Assembly (NCBI GenBank): GCA_033063855.1
Contig: CP093831.1
Coordinates: 5,518,001-5,582,000, forward strand
Origin: Smittia aterrima
Lineage: Eukaryota; Arthropoda; Insecta; Diptera; Chironomidae
Length of the DNA stretch: 64,000 bases
Direction: 5' to 3'
The position numbers were made by a program, and so were the translations under genes. Shown one piece after another: positions 10,894-22,805 of the stretch. The stretch's first letter is position 1. Each line of letters begins with the position of its first letter. The notes beneath the pieces were generated by a model. It ran no database searches and had not been told where the DNA came from. It saw only the letters and a program-made list of their open reading frames with translations.

Positions 10894-11508
10894 ATGAAGT
10901 TTTTTCTCGTTACTTTATTATTCGCGCGGACTTTCGCTTGCTATATAAATCCGAAAGAAATGAACGGTTGTGCTTTCGACTCCCTCGCAATCGTCAATCC
11001 GTCGAGCGGCTTTGTGATAACTGGCGAGAACTGTGGTCTCGAAGTCGATAAAGAAACTTTCTTCGAGCAGCCTTTTGTCTTCTATTCGGAGGCTGAAAGT
11101 TTTTTGAGATATACGCTGATCATGGTCGATAAAGATAATCCACTGGTGGCTGACGGCAACATGTATTTGCATTGGCTTTCAACTGATATCGAAGGGGAAT
11201 CGTTAAAGTATGGACTAGGAATTAACTTGGGAAATACCGTTGCTGGTAACTGCTGCAAGCTTCTAGTCAATGCTTCACTTTTTTAACATGATTTTCTTTC
11301 AGCTTACGTTCCTCCAGATCCATCGCAAGATTCCTGCACTCACCGTTACTCAATCTACATCTACGAGCAGCGATATCATCCTTTACAATTTCCTGAACTT
11401 CCAGAATTCCGCGAAGACTTTGATCTTCAATACTTCCTTGATTACATCAATCCGGAAAATGGATTCTGTGGACCTGTCGCCTCAATGGAATTCAAATCAA
11501 GATATTAA
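10894..11508 (+). CDS. Secreted phosphatidylethanolamine-binding protein (PEBP) family member
   Basis: Exons 10894-11245 and 11303-11508 (57-nt intron, stop TAA) give 185 residues. A signal peptide is evident (MKFFLVTLLFARTFAC), so unlike cytosolic RKIP-type PEBPs this one should be secreted. The PEBP fold signatures are present: YTLIMVDKDNP (the usual DPD.P loop), YLHWLSTDI, then YVPPDPSQDSCTHRYSIYIYEQ built just after the intron, where most members have G-x-HRY, and a C-terminal FREDFDLQYFLDYINPENGFCGPVA. Family members bind anionic phospholipid head groups or small ligands; secreted insect PEBPs have been linked to chemosensory fluid, immunity and reproduction, but nothing here selects among these. 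At least six cysteines in the mature part suggest disulfides. Oddity: the Gly of the ligand-loop GxHR is replaced by Cys. Confidence 0.92.
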
Positions 11509-12154
11509 AGCTCACTGATGCAACGTCTAACTTTCGCTTTTCATTTTTTCGTCAGCATTCGCAATTTTCTGACGAACGCAGCTGGTCGAGTGCGACTTTA
11601 ATTACTGATTCCATACAAGAAAATCTTGATCTAGTCGCTGTCACTTTCGGGCCTCTTTGCATAGTTTTGCATAACTTGAAAGCCATCAGCAACAAACTAT
11701 TAATTAAAAAGTGAATTTACAAGTGCACATAGCTTTGAAGTGAAGTTTTGATATAACTGGGGAGCTCTACTTAAGAATATTGTTGAACTAAGAGAAGTTA
11801 CTCGACTTCACGTAACTTACGAACATTTCCCAACTTGACCAATGCATGCTGCAACAAGAAAATTCCGTTCCATGAATTAAAAAGTTATGAATGAAATATT
11901 GAAAGTCGCTTTACGGTCGATTTGAATCCGTAAGCCGCTTCGGCTTGAATCGAGTTGTTTATTCGTCTTCGTTTCTTCCATCCATGAACATCAATTATCT
12001 TGTATGGAGCGACACTCAATTGCAATTGTGAAACGTGATAGTTGATGGTTGCGCCTAAGACGAACGAACAACAAAAGCAACAAGATTTCATTCATAAATT
12101 TCCCATGTGTTTCATTGAGAAAGAGAGCCTCGGCACATAATAGTTTTTCGAGTC

Positions 12155-12163
12155 GCCCACGCG
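12155..12163 (-). promoter_or_regulatory. EGR/Zif268 consensus site (GCGTGGGCG on minus)
   Basis: The plus strand reads CGCCCACGC, the exact reverse complement of the 9-bp three-finger EGR target. It is 3' of PEBP and far upstream of the putative EGR gene; the target gene is unknown. Confidence 0.35.
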
Positions 12164-12931
12164 ACGCTTATGAGAGGCACAACAACGTAAAAAAAACAGG
12201 CACAAACACACGAGACTCGCTTACAAAGTTTTTATGAATGAAATCGATGTGGTAAAGCGTAAAAAAAAACTATCAGCGACATAAAATCTTTGCTATTAGG
12301 CAATGAAATTGGATTTCTATCGTCTCCGCCCGAGTGTTGGCGCTAAATGAATTAAGAAAACCATTTGGCAGCAGACGCGGAAAGAGACCGGAAAGATGCC
12401 AACATATTTCAGAGTCGTCGATCGTTTTTTAAATAGAAACTCACGCAATTTCTTGGTGGTTGATTCATCAAACGAGAAGTTGTTTTCGTTTTCATTGACG
12501 ATGGTGAATGGAGCAAGACATGAATGAGCTTTTTTTTTGAAGTGGCAAGGGAGATGTAGACGGCAATTTATTTTGTTCAATGTCAACGTAAAATGGAACG
12601 TAGCGAGGGAAAGAGATTTCGGTGACTGTTGCAATAGTTTCTCGGAGTTTCGCACAACTTTGTCATTGAAACCATCAAAATAATCAAATTGTTTACTGCT
12701 GCCGCTTCATCTTAGAGTGATCTAACGGATGTTTTCCATCTCCACCCACAACCAGATTACCATGAACACAATACAGCTGCTCTGCCGTTTTCGTTTCTCC
12801 CTCCTCAATTATAGCAACACGCAAGATGAGAACAAACGGCTAAGGGTGAGGCTTTGTAATCGAATGAGAAATAACAGCGCCAGCGAATATCCATATAAGT
12901 GATAACAGTAATAATATAATAATTAAACTTT

Positions 12932-12940
12932 GCGGGGGCG
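12932..12940 (+). promoter_or_regulatory. EGR-type site (GCGGGGGCG)
   Basis: An exact match to the alternative EGR consensus (GCGKGGGCG with K=G), 770 bp from the previous site, standing alone in a strongly AT-rich context. Confidence 0.3.
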
Positions 12941-15900
12941 GATCAAGAGTTCGTTTCGTTCTTTTCGCTCGAGAACATTCTTCCATCTTAAATCTGCGTC
13001 GTCGCATTATAAACTCCGCGAGAGAGATATAAAAATAATAAAAATATTTACGAGTCAAGCGACGAAAAAAAAAACGATTTTCGAGTGGGTGGGCAATGTC
13101 AGTTTCCTGTTCCGAAAGAATCGAAGAGATGTCTTTTGATGTCTCCAGAGCTCATTTCATGATATGCAATCAGAGCAAGAGAGAAAGAATGAGATCGCAT
13201 GTAAAGATTCAAACGCAATCGACGAAGTGTCGACATTTAATAAATTATCGAATTGCCAAATGATTAGAAGCTCTGCGAAAGGTCAAAGAACAGCGGATAG
13301 AACATTCGATATCTTTCTTGTCCAATAAAAAATGCAAATCGTAGCCAATTCCATAACTAGATTAATCCATTTTTTATTGCTCTCTCGCGCGCTTGATTTG
13401 CGATCATTTTTCTATTTTTAGCTTAAGCGAGTCACAAGCCAACTCCATTCATAAAGCGTCCATTCAACAAGTTTCTTTTATATATTTCGTGAATGGAGAG
13501 ACTCGATCTGTTAGTCGTCGCTGTTTATGACGGATTTAAAGCGCATGGTTGAAGGTTTGCATTGCTGGAGCTATTCGAGTGTTCCAGTGAAACGGAAAAG
13601 TCATTTCTTTCGCGACTTGAGCATGCTTCATGCATAAATTCAAATTAAAGTCTTGTGCAGACTTCCATTCTATGTGTCAACTGTCTACGACTTGAGTTGA
13701 CTTATAGCGACTGCCCCTCCCCGTGAACCAAAGAGAAGTGTTCTGGCATAGAAATCTGAATGAATAAATCATGTTGACGCTATGCAACGACGAAACAAAC
13801 TTACCATATGGTGCTTCGTTGTGTCTCTTCTCGCTTTTCTTACAACATGCATCGTCGATCGAGGTGTGTCAACTTCATTTCCTTAATCTTCTGCTGCAAT
13901 GAGATTATCATTTATTTCTTTTCGTTCAACAGCGACTCGCTCAAGAGTTGAAAAAGTCAATTATCAGCGATAGATTTTCATTAGACTTGCTTTTATTCAG
14001 TTGCGATGATGATGATCTCTATGCAAATCATCTATTGCGAGAGTTAAGGTTTGTTTGTGAATAATTGTTGCTCAATCTGGGAGCGCGATGAAATAAATAA
14101 TTATTAAACCGGAAACGCTTGACTTGTTCGTCGAGTCAGCATCACAAGAAAGATGTTCGTTCATTAATCTTTAAAGCGATTGAGAAGCGCCAACGACGAC
14201 GACGATAAAAAAAGTGTTTTGATTGAGGATTAAAAAACATTTAATTATTAATTGATTGTTGGACCTCGCCTCGTGAACCGAGAGCATTTCCATCGCGATA
14301 AATTAATGCAATAGCGTCGGAATAATTAGCGCAAATTATCTAATGAAATTGCATGGCAAAAAGCGAACATGAAGGATTGCAAATTGAAAACGACTCGATG
14401 AATGGAGCGAGAAAAAAAAAACTTTGTGAATGAATCGCCGTAAAAAGTGAAGTAGGAGCTGCCGCATTTGCATACACACCGAAAAGTCTTAGCAGCTTAT
14501 GCTACCTTGAATGATTTATTTCGTCATTTCAAGCAGCGCGTTTTGCAATTCAAAATCTCGGAAATTTATGTCTGTTCGATTTTTCGTGTGCGGGAAATGT
14601 TAATTAAGCAATTACGCATGGAGAATGAGTTGAAGAGATCTCGACGAAGAGAAGACTTCAACAGATGTATGGACGATGAACCCAACTCTTTCAACTAAGA
14701 CATTAATTTGTCGCCGTTCATTAACGATTTCAAGTCTCGCAAGAGAGAGCCATCATTTTTCAGTCTCGTTTATGATTCTGCATCACGAAATGCTCATAAC
14801 TTTGAGATCATATTAACTTCTCTTTGCAAATTCATTTAAAACTCTCTCGCTGTGATTTACATGTGTTGCCCCGAAGGAATCTCTGGCTTAATTAATCGCT
14901 CTAAATATGTTTATGATCCAAAGGAATGAGAACAGATTATGTTTCTGGCTTTAATTGCTTTTATTTTCGAATGAAGAGTTGGAAATAGGAGATCGAAGCT
15001 TAAATTTTTTATTAAACACGCTTTAACGAGTTTAAGAATTTACGATTTAAAGTCCTTGTTGGTAACAAGGAAATCTCTTCACAGTTGTCTTTGTGAGGAG
15101 CTTATTTTATCGTCTCAAAGCTCAAATTGCAATAAATTTAATTTCAATTCAATGAAGTCAGTATCTTAAACGTTTAATCAAAAGATTACTAAGCTACGAC
15201 TCACTTTTTTAATCTACAACTCGTTCATTTGATCTTAAAATAGCCAGAACCAGTAGCAATTACGAATCATGAAAGTGAAAGTCAAATAACTGTTACGCAA
15301 ATCAAAGTGAATAGGATTAAAATCAGCATTCGCAAGACTCTGACGCATTTATTGTTCTGTAAATTACTTTGAATTGAATCGTCGTTGGAATTTTGTGCCT
15401 GGGGATAGTTATGCAAATGTTCATTTAATTTGACAGCCGTTTCCGGTGTTGATGAAGGCAAAGCGAATAAGCAAAAAAAATCTTTGTTAATGTTTGTATT
15501 TCTTTGTGGATTAAAGTTGCGTCTGAGGAATTCAGTTTAAGGTTTGAGAGTCCCGAGCTAATAAAATTTAAAGTCAATAAAGTTTTACGTTCTACAATTT
15601 CGTTATTTGATTTATGGAAATCCATCGGCGTCGAGCGAGCAGAGAACGATCAACAGTAGTTAAGTGATAAATTGAGCATCGTTGTCGAGCGTTTCCCGAA
15701 CTAATCAAACCGTCAAGTTCTTCCAATTCTCCAAAAATCGACGATTTGCATAATTATCGAATTAATTAAATTGAGGTCCGACTTCGTATTCATCTCGCAA
15801 TCAACGCAGAAAAAAATCAATTCATTCGGTGAATGTCAATAAATTTTGATGAATAAACAAATAATTATCCAACATGATCAGCTCGCTGTTTCGTTCTCTC

Positions 15901-16324
15901 CCCGAAGTCTCTTGATTGTCTCAATTTCTTTGTCTTTTATTTATTGACTTGTTCAACAGCAATTAACATAAATTACTCGAGCGACGAAAGAAACTTTGAT
16001 CGAATAAGAAAACATTCTTGTGTTATGTTAATTACATGTTTTTCTCTTTTTGCCTAATTTAAATTTATGTTTAGAGCTGAGCAGGGAGCATTGCTCAGTC
16101 ACAGCGTTGATTTCGCTTGACAACTTTCATACGCAAATCAAGATTGACCAATCATTTGAATGGGTCCTCTACAAGAAGCGTCTGGAAACGACCGTTCAAC
16201 CGCCTCTCGCCGACTGATGATCTGAAAAATCAGCTGTCAATGTTTTCCACCTCGATTGCGTTAATTAATGAACTCAACAACATTTCATTTCGAATAACTT
16301 TTTATGTGTCGACGTATCGACAAG

Positions 16325-16330
16325 TTTATT
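16325..16330 (-). terminator. Poly(A) signal of the TIL inhibitor gene
   Basis: tttatt on plus (AATAAA on minus) begins 9 nt after the TAA at 16341-16339, implying a very short 3' UTR. Confidence 0.6.
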
Positions 16331-16338
16331 TGAAACAT

Positions 16339-17039
16339 TTAGACGAAGAGTGGTCGTGGACAGCGATTGGGAAGAACGCAGAAACCGCCAGCGTTTCGAA
16401 CGTAGCCATCCTTGCAGAAGCAACCGCGAACGCAGAGCTTCATACACTTTTCTTCAATTGTAGCAGCCAAATAATGATTGTCGCAGGTGATGACACAGGC
16501 AGTTCCACATTGTCTGTAGTCCTCGTTAGGTAGGAGACATGAACGTGCTGGAAAAAGGAAAATATTTTTAAAAAATTGTTGTCAAATAATTTTTTGAATT
16601 TACTTGGACATTCAGATGTTTTAACACAGCTCTTGTTAAGTCTCACGTAGCCACTCTTGCAATAGCAACCGGGGTAACATCCAGACGATGAAATTGTTTC
16701 ACAAACAGCTCGTTCGGTTCGGCGAGCTCCACGTGGTTGGAGAACGCAAGTTTGATAACATCTTGGACCGCATTTCAACCATTCCATGAACTTTTCAGTG
16801 CAAGCTTTTTCTGTGATAGGAATCGGTGTGATAGCGATAAGTCCCTCTTCTTCAACTGGTCCATTGTCTTCCTCATCCAATTGAATTTCAACATCATTCT
16901 GATGTTCTAGGACTTCAATATTTTGGTTTCCTTCGAAAGGGAGATCAGTCAACGTCTCTGGTTCTAAAGACGTTAACTCCGTCTCAACGGGAAGTTCACA
17001 CAAAACTCCGCTGAGGAAGAATAAAATCAAAATCTTCAT
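16339..17039 (-). CDS. Secreted double trypsin-inhibitor-like (TIL) domain protein
   Basis: Two minus-strand exons, 17039-16604 and 16547-16339 (56-nt intron, stop TAA), encode 214 residues. A signal peptide (MKILILFFLSGVLC) is followed by an acidic linker (about 15-75) and two ten-cysteine TIL domains. TIL1 uses C80, C90, C94, C98, C113, C121, C125, C127, C138 and C144; TIL2, coded entirely by exon 2, uses C149, C159, C163, C167, C180, C184, C188, C190, C202 and C208. TIL domains are compact serine-protease inhibitors whose reactive loop lies between the fifth and sixth cysteines. In TIL2 that loop is the usual three residues (MKL), where Lys would be P1 and suggest trypsin-like targets. In TIL1 it is seven residues (ETISSSG), an enlarged loop that may not inhibit classically. 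Likely haemolymph, cuticle or saliva protein. A TATA box lies upstream. Confidence 0.9.
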
Positions 17040-17102
17040 TGCTCTAACTTGTCAGCTGTAAACACGATTGGGAACTATCGAAAATCACACCAAGATTTTC
17101 GA

Positions 17103-17110
17103 CTTTTATA
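17103..17110 (-). promoter_or_regulatory. TATA box of the TIL inhibitor gene
   Basis: TATAAAAG on the minus strand, 64-71 nt upstream of the ATG at 17039. Transcription would start about 30 nt downstream, near 17080, leaving a leader of about 40 nt. A TATA box fits a regulated, tissue-specific secreted protein, in contrast to the TATA-less housekeeping genes at the left. Confidence 0.6.
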
Positions 17111-20100
17111 CTTGCCCAGCCTCCAAGGAATTTAGAGAAAGCGATTAGAAAGAGGAAGAAGATTTACGGTTTTCGATGGTCAGAACTTTCTTCAAAAAAA
17201 AAATGTTTTCGAATAAGCAAACAAATTTCCATGTCGCTAACTTCTTTTAAAAGTGATCGAACTTGTCATCAATGAGAAGAGAGCAAAGCAATTTAGTTCT
17301 TCAGGCTTTTTATCTCTCTTCATAAGATCATTGGCCTTCGTGTCATTAAATATTCAGTCTTAACGAGCAACTTCGCCATATGCTCGACATTATCATGGAA
17401 ATTGCAGTTTGTTGAACGATTTAATTGCAGGAAAATTAATAAAGTGTCATAATCGTGATTGAAATGTTGTTTTGAGACGGAAGAAAGCTCGAGGTTCGTT
17501 CAGCAGCGCAGTGATTGTAAACGAATCTCTCACTCATTGCGTTAGAGAAAAATATTTCTTCATTTGAATTCAAACGAGCTGAGAAATCTTTGATGATAAG
17601 CAAACCGCCGGTTTCATGTTTGAGCTCGAACCGTAAACTGATAATCTGATGACGACGACCAGGAGAGCGACGATCATCTAATAAGCCAATCTAAATGATA
17701 ATCTCCTCGCAGTCGAAGTGATCTCACGTGGAGTTTCAATGAGCGTTCTCAATTTCGGTGAATTGTTTATTTCTTCTGCGATGTTTCATTGGCGTTTTGA
17801 TACTTTCAATTAAAGTGCAATGCAAATAAGAAATCGTGGCGAGAGATTTTCGTGTCTGTGAGCAATTATTTATACATTTTCCCCGTCTTGAAATAAAGCA
17901 CAAGCAACCACAACGATCGTTCCATAAATCTGCAAATTGATTTGGCGCTATTTTATTATAATGTGCATGTGCTCCAGACAAATCGAAATAATGAGAGCAT
18001 AAATCGAGAGCCGCGCGCTCGGCAGTTCGTCGCTATCAGGAAACATTAGTTTAATAAGTGCCGATAACTGCTTCTCCATCGATGATTAAATCACATGTGA
18101 ACAGTCTAAAAGAGATTGGATACTTTAACAAACATGATCACCTAACTAGAAAACTGGTAAAGCGATCGCGAATGCCGTGCAAATGCCCATTATTTTGATA
18201 TATTGCGGCGCGTTTCTCTCTTCTAATATTTGCTAACGTATCATAAATAATAATTTCTGTGGTCGACTAAACACTGCATTTTATGTGCGCAAGCACTAAT
18301 TTCCCAACTGCTTATTAATGATATTTCGGAGTCCTCAAATCGATAAAGAAAAATTGAGTCATCTTCCGGGCGATCGAATGATTTCGAAACTTTACAGATT
18401 TAAAGTTTTGTGTTTAACATTTCAATTTATTTTCCATAATTATGTACATTTTAAAAAAATATTTATCTGGATTTCTAACCAGCCTCGTTTTCAAGTAATC
18501 TTAGTTCGCCTTAAAAGGCAACGACAACTTTTATTTCTCTAAGAAATCAACTTAATTTGTTTATTTCATTGAAATATCTCCTCACAAACGAACGAGAGAC
18601 ATCACATGTGGCGCGATACTTATGCTAATTAAATGGTCTGGAATCATATTGTGCGCGCAACGAGTAAATTATATTGTTTAAGGCATCGCTAATCCGAAAT
18701 GAGCCGTCGGCAAAGCTCTCAAGAAGCATTTGATTCGTTATCGGCTCGTAATTACACAGCGTTTCTTAATTGTGTATCATTTTTCCCGTGGCGGCTTGTA
18801 ATCAGGCGCCGTGATCTTGATGCTTGTGTGGTGACTTTGAGTCAGTGATTCTCTAATGAAAGTCCACGAAGCTCTTGCGGCGATGCATTGGCCAAATAAG
18901 TTTAAGTAACTCTGACGATCGCGAGTTAAATTTCTCTCTCTTTCGATCTTTCAAGATTCGCATGCGAAACAACGTTTGAAACAAATTTGATCCATTGCAT
19001 GATGTTGCATCTTGCATGCGCCCATAGTCTAATATCAATAAATCTTATGCAACGGATAAGAAAGGAAAATATGATTTCTACACACACCATAAAGCACCAC
19101 ATTAAGGCACATTTGAGTCGTTGGTTTGACGTTGAATCCCACACACGAGTTGCTGGCATGGAACTATGGCAAATTATTTATCGCAATTTACAATTCCTCA
19201 AAGGTAAACATTTCATGTGCCAAGATATGAATGCATTAAACTAGCGATGAACTCATTCCCTTTAATGTTCGAGGGAAATCGATGAATTTTTTTTATTGAG
19301 CATCGAAAACACTTTGCTTGATAAAACAATATTTATTAAAGTTCTGTTTGAAAAATTGATTTCGCGTTCGAACAGCGAGAGCAAGATATGAAGCATTGAC
19401 TTCCCATGCTCGCTAAATCAACGATTGCAATGCTTTCTACATTAATCAATTACGAATCGGAACGTTTGGCGATAATTTATCTCTTCAATCTTCTCGCGCT
19501 GGCACACACGAAGGATCTTCAAACCGCGAAAGATTTCCTGTTTCCACTGAGAAACGCGACTGAAAAACCTTCAATTTAATGCAATTTTATTTTAAATTTC
19601 TCTCATGTTGCACTTGCTTCAGTTATTGACTTTACGGAAATTTATTTGAAAACCACGAGCATGAAATGATTCATAAAGAATGAGCGACCATTATTATTCT
19701 GCTTTTCTTCTCTCAGGTCGCATCTCATGACCTCAAACATCTTCAACGGCGGTTTGACGTGACGCGACGGCAAGCATGGATATGAATGAATGACTCAAGC
19801 GATTCACCAAGATATTTTTAATAATTTCCATCGCGATCGTGGCTGCAGCACACACAAGAGACTCAGCTCTCAATTAACTTCTTTTTTTTTCTCCCCGCAA
19901 ACCGAGAGACTACTGGTCTTTGCCTTCTTCTTTTCACACCTTCAGCTGCTGCGATTAATTTCCTTTGACCACAACTGGAAATGCCACACAATGAATGAAT
20001 GAACCTTCCGTTAAATGATATCAATTTGTCTTTGCCTGCAAAGTTGCTGTTGAAACTCTTAGCTCGACAATGAAATGAAAATTTGAGACGATGCTACTGC

Positions 20101-21635
20101 ATTGCGTCGTCTTCAGGAATGTCTTGACCATTCGGGAATCTCATCCGATTCCCATCTCACATTTAAACTTGAACGGCAATCAATTTCACGCGCTTATCTT
20201 GATGCAAGTTTTTGTTCCACCAAAAATAAAAGGTTCAAAGTGAAGATGAAGAAAACATTTTCTCGTGAAACTCGAATCGACGCGTCCTATCTCTCCACAA
20301 AATGAAAAAGAAGAATTTTAGATTCTTCTCTAAATCATGGACTGGGAACCTGAAGATTCTTTTGTCGGTTTAAGTCTGACTTTATTTCACAATAATTTGA
20401 CAACGTAAATGCATGGCTTGGGTCGTATGGTTCACTCATTTGACTTCCATCGAATATTAAGCGTTGAATTCACTTGAGTTGAGTCTTGTTAGAATCATAT
20501 TTGAGAGACCACAGTAATGATCTTAGCCTTGCGCCTCTTCAACATAATAACTTATTTTTTTTCGCGAGTTCGCAATACGAGATCAGCCAAAAATCATGTC
20601 GCGCATAAATTATTATCACATCGAGACCTTCTCTCTCTCGTTCCGACGGCAAATAAATTCTTATAAATTATCATTGAATGGAGTTATTGCGAGAAAATCG
20701 AGGGAATGAAGGAGAAAAGAGCAACATAACATTTGACCTTATCGCTGTTTCTCCTGCCAGACAAATTCAAATAATTTGCACACACGGGGTGGCTTTCCTT
20801 CCTTTTCTTTGCTCGACGCATTGTGTCGTCTTTGAGTGCCTCAAGCGATTGTTTGCGACTGACTCGTATGAATTATAATTAGGACTGCGACAAGCGACTC
20901 ACAACGATTGATCTTTTAATTAACGGAAATGTTAAGTCCGATCACAAAAAAATAAAAAAGAAAGAATAAAAAAAATCATTCGAGTTGAAGTCACCAACGG
21001 TTGTTTGTGACTTTCAATGGCAAGATCGCTTTAGATTTATCATTGAATAAAACACGGATCAGTTAGAGAACACGGATTTTAATGGCCGCTCAAATCAATC
21101 ATCGGAGCGAGGACCGAAAAAGTTGTCACTTTGATCTGAAAAACTTTTGAAGTCCAGACGAAATTTGGAGACAGACACAGAAAGATTGTCGAATGGCAAG
21201 TCTATTAATCACTCACGAGCACATAATTGTTAATTAAATTGTTCAATTTACAAGAGCAACAGGTGAACATGGTTTGCAGGAACCAATCAATCTCGATAAT
21301 AAGATTTGAAAGTGAAAAATAGCCTTCGAGTTATTAAGCTGAAGCGTCGCTTGAAGTTTCAATCAAATTGACCGAGAAGCTTATCCTAACACGTAGTAGC
21401 AATTCGCAACGAAAGTTATTCAATTATTAGTTCAGTCAATCGTTAGTTGTTCCTCTTTTCCATTCACCAAAGCCCGAAATTAAAATGTTATGATGCTGAT
21501 TATCACTTTTGAATCATAACTCTTTGTTGATTGACAGGTAGACAAGTCTTGGAAACAACTTTTTTTTTATCTTCAACATGATCCCAACACTTTGATTCTC
21601 ATTTTACTGCTTAGACTTGAAGATGAGCAGTTAGT
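17111..21635. other. Non-coding region between the TIL gene and the Tudor gene
   Basis: About 4.5 kb in which I see no gene. ORFs on both strands are short, without domains, and overlap one another on opposite strands (for example around 18853-19244). There are repeated microsatellite-like TCTC/GAGA runs but no tandem array or transposon terminus. Confidence 0.55.
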
Positions 21636-21641
21636 TTTATT
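21636..21641 (-). terminator. Poly(A) signal of the Tudor gene
   Basis: tttatt on plus (AATAAA on minus), 82 nt past the TAA stop codon at 21725-21723. Confidence 0.55.
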
Positions 21642-21722
21642 TTAATAATTATTAAGGAACAAAAAGTCTTGTAGTTGGTTTTAAAGTTATTATATAAATT
21701 TTTTGAGAAATACCTTGAGATT

Positions 21723-22805
21723 TTATCCGAGGATGTATTGAGAATCACCAGATGACGGTAGAGCAACCTCACGCGCCTTTGCAATGTTCAGTAGAACTAT
21801 GAATTCACCAAAGTCAAAAATAAATCCACAACTCAATTTGCATGTGACAACAGGTCTTTCTTCGTTGACGATGGTGGCTTTAAATTTCTTCAGATTGATA
21901 AACTTATTTAAAAATTGAACTGCTCCTATGCGTTTGCTTGTTTGGACGTTTGCAATTTCCATTTCGAACGTTTGAAACTCTAATTCGAGAGCGATGAGCG
22001 ATGCATATTCAAAGATGAAAGCCATGGAGATATCCTCGAAAACTCCGTAATCGACTAAGAGTACATTTACTGTTTGATCATCTTCTGCGAGAGAGCCAAC
22101 TCTTCCTCGGAAAAATCTTCCATCGTTCCCTTTGACAATCACAAGTTGCATCTCAGTTGGTTTACCAGTTAGAGGTTTATATGAAGCGATTTCTTTAGAA
22201 CTATTCAGTTCAGCCATCAGAGCGTCTAAATCACTAAATCCTCCTCCATTCGCCTGTTTCGAGTATCGACACCAAAACTTGTTGGTGCTCTCGAAAGTTG
22301 TAATCTCAATGTCCACGACTGAGCCTTTTTGCGGTCTAGGCAAAGCTTTTGTTTCGTACAAATTGTCGTAAAAAATTGGTTTCTGATCAGCAAACGAGCC
22401 ATCTTCAATTGTTGGGTCCTGTGAATGAATAATTAAAGAAATTTAAATCGTGCAAAAGTGAGAAGTCATTCGACTTACATGACTAAGATTGCAGCCGCCC
22501 TTTTTATAACAGCCTCCTGTTTCAGGATCGCGGAATTTGCAGATGCGATCATCATCTTTTGTAAGGAATCCTTGAACAGCAACAGTAGCATTCGATGTGC
22601 TAAACATATCACAGACACAATCAGACCAAACGGGTATCTCTGCATTCGATTTGGCTGCCTCGTTTTCTTTTTGTTCATTTGAATAGAAATCACTCGAAAG
22701 GTCTGTTTCGTCTGTCTCATCGGTTTCATTATCACTGTCTTCTGATGAGTCGTATTCTTTCTCACTGTCTTCTGATGAGTCATATTCTTCAACTGTTGTT
22801 ACCAT
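21723..22805 (-). CDS. CCCH zinc-finger and Tudor-domain protein
   Basis: Exons 22805-22479 and 22418-21723 (60-nt intron, stop TAA) give 340 residues. The N-terminus is very acidic, with two copies of EYDSSEDS (7-14, 17-24) encoded by a 30-bp tandem duplication, then TDETDETD. A CCCH finger follows: C89-x9-C99-x5-C105-x3-H109, whose final His is the last codon before the intron. Exon 2 carries an extended Tudor domain (about 135-310) with VVDIEITTFESTNKFWCRYS, a core KGNDGRFFRGRV and VLLVDYGVFEDI. Tudor proteins of this type bind symmetric dimethyl-arginine on Piwi proteins and organise germline piRNA granules, so a germline role is inferred. The usual DYGN has Val in place of Asn at 235, a residue that normally contacts the methyl-arginine. 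I cannot assign a named orthologue. Start chosen at the first ATG, giving the full acidic region. Confidence 0.85.
22732..22789. repeat. 30-bp tandem duplication in the Tudor gene
   Basis: Two 28-nt blocks, 22732-22759 and 22762-22789, differ at one base and have a 30-bp period. They encode the repeated EYDSSEDS segment. Being in frame, the duplication only lengthens the acidic tail. Confidence 0.8.

Larger units (their letters stand above)
11509..16338. other. Non-coding region between PEBP and the TIL inhibitor gene
   Basis: About 4.8 kb with no convincing exon; the open frames seen (for example at 12317-12655 minus and 14468-14698 plus) have no recognisable domain and are rich in F, K and S, as expected of chance. 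Notable content: two EGR-type sites (12155-12163 minus, CGCCCACGC; 12932-12940 plus, GCGGGGGCG), one exact copy of the recurrent 13-mer TTTATGAATGAAA at 12231-12243 and one inverted at 12086-12098, and a 7-bp hairpin at 15054-15070. Confidence 0.6.

Noticed and set aside
12317..12655. 112-codon minus-strand frame
   Set aside because: No recognisable motif, overlaps alternative frames, and no promoter or poly(A) context.
15054..15070. 7-bp hairpin CCTTGTT-GGT-AACAAGG
   Set aside because: Too short to distinguish from chance in 64 kb; no downstream feature depends on it.
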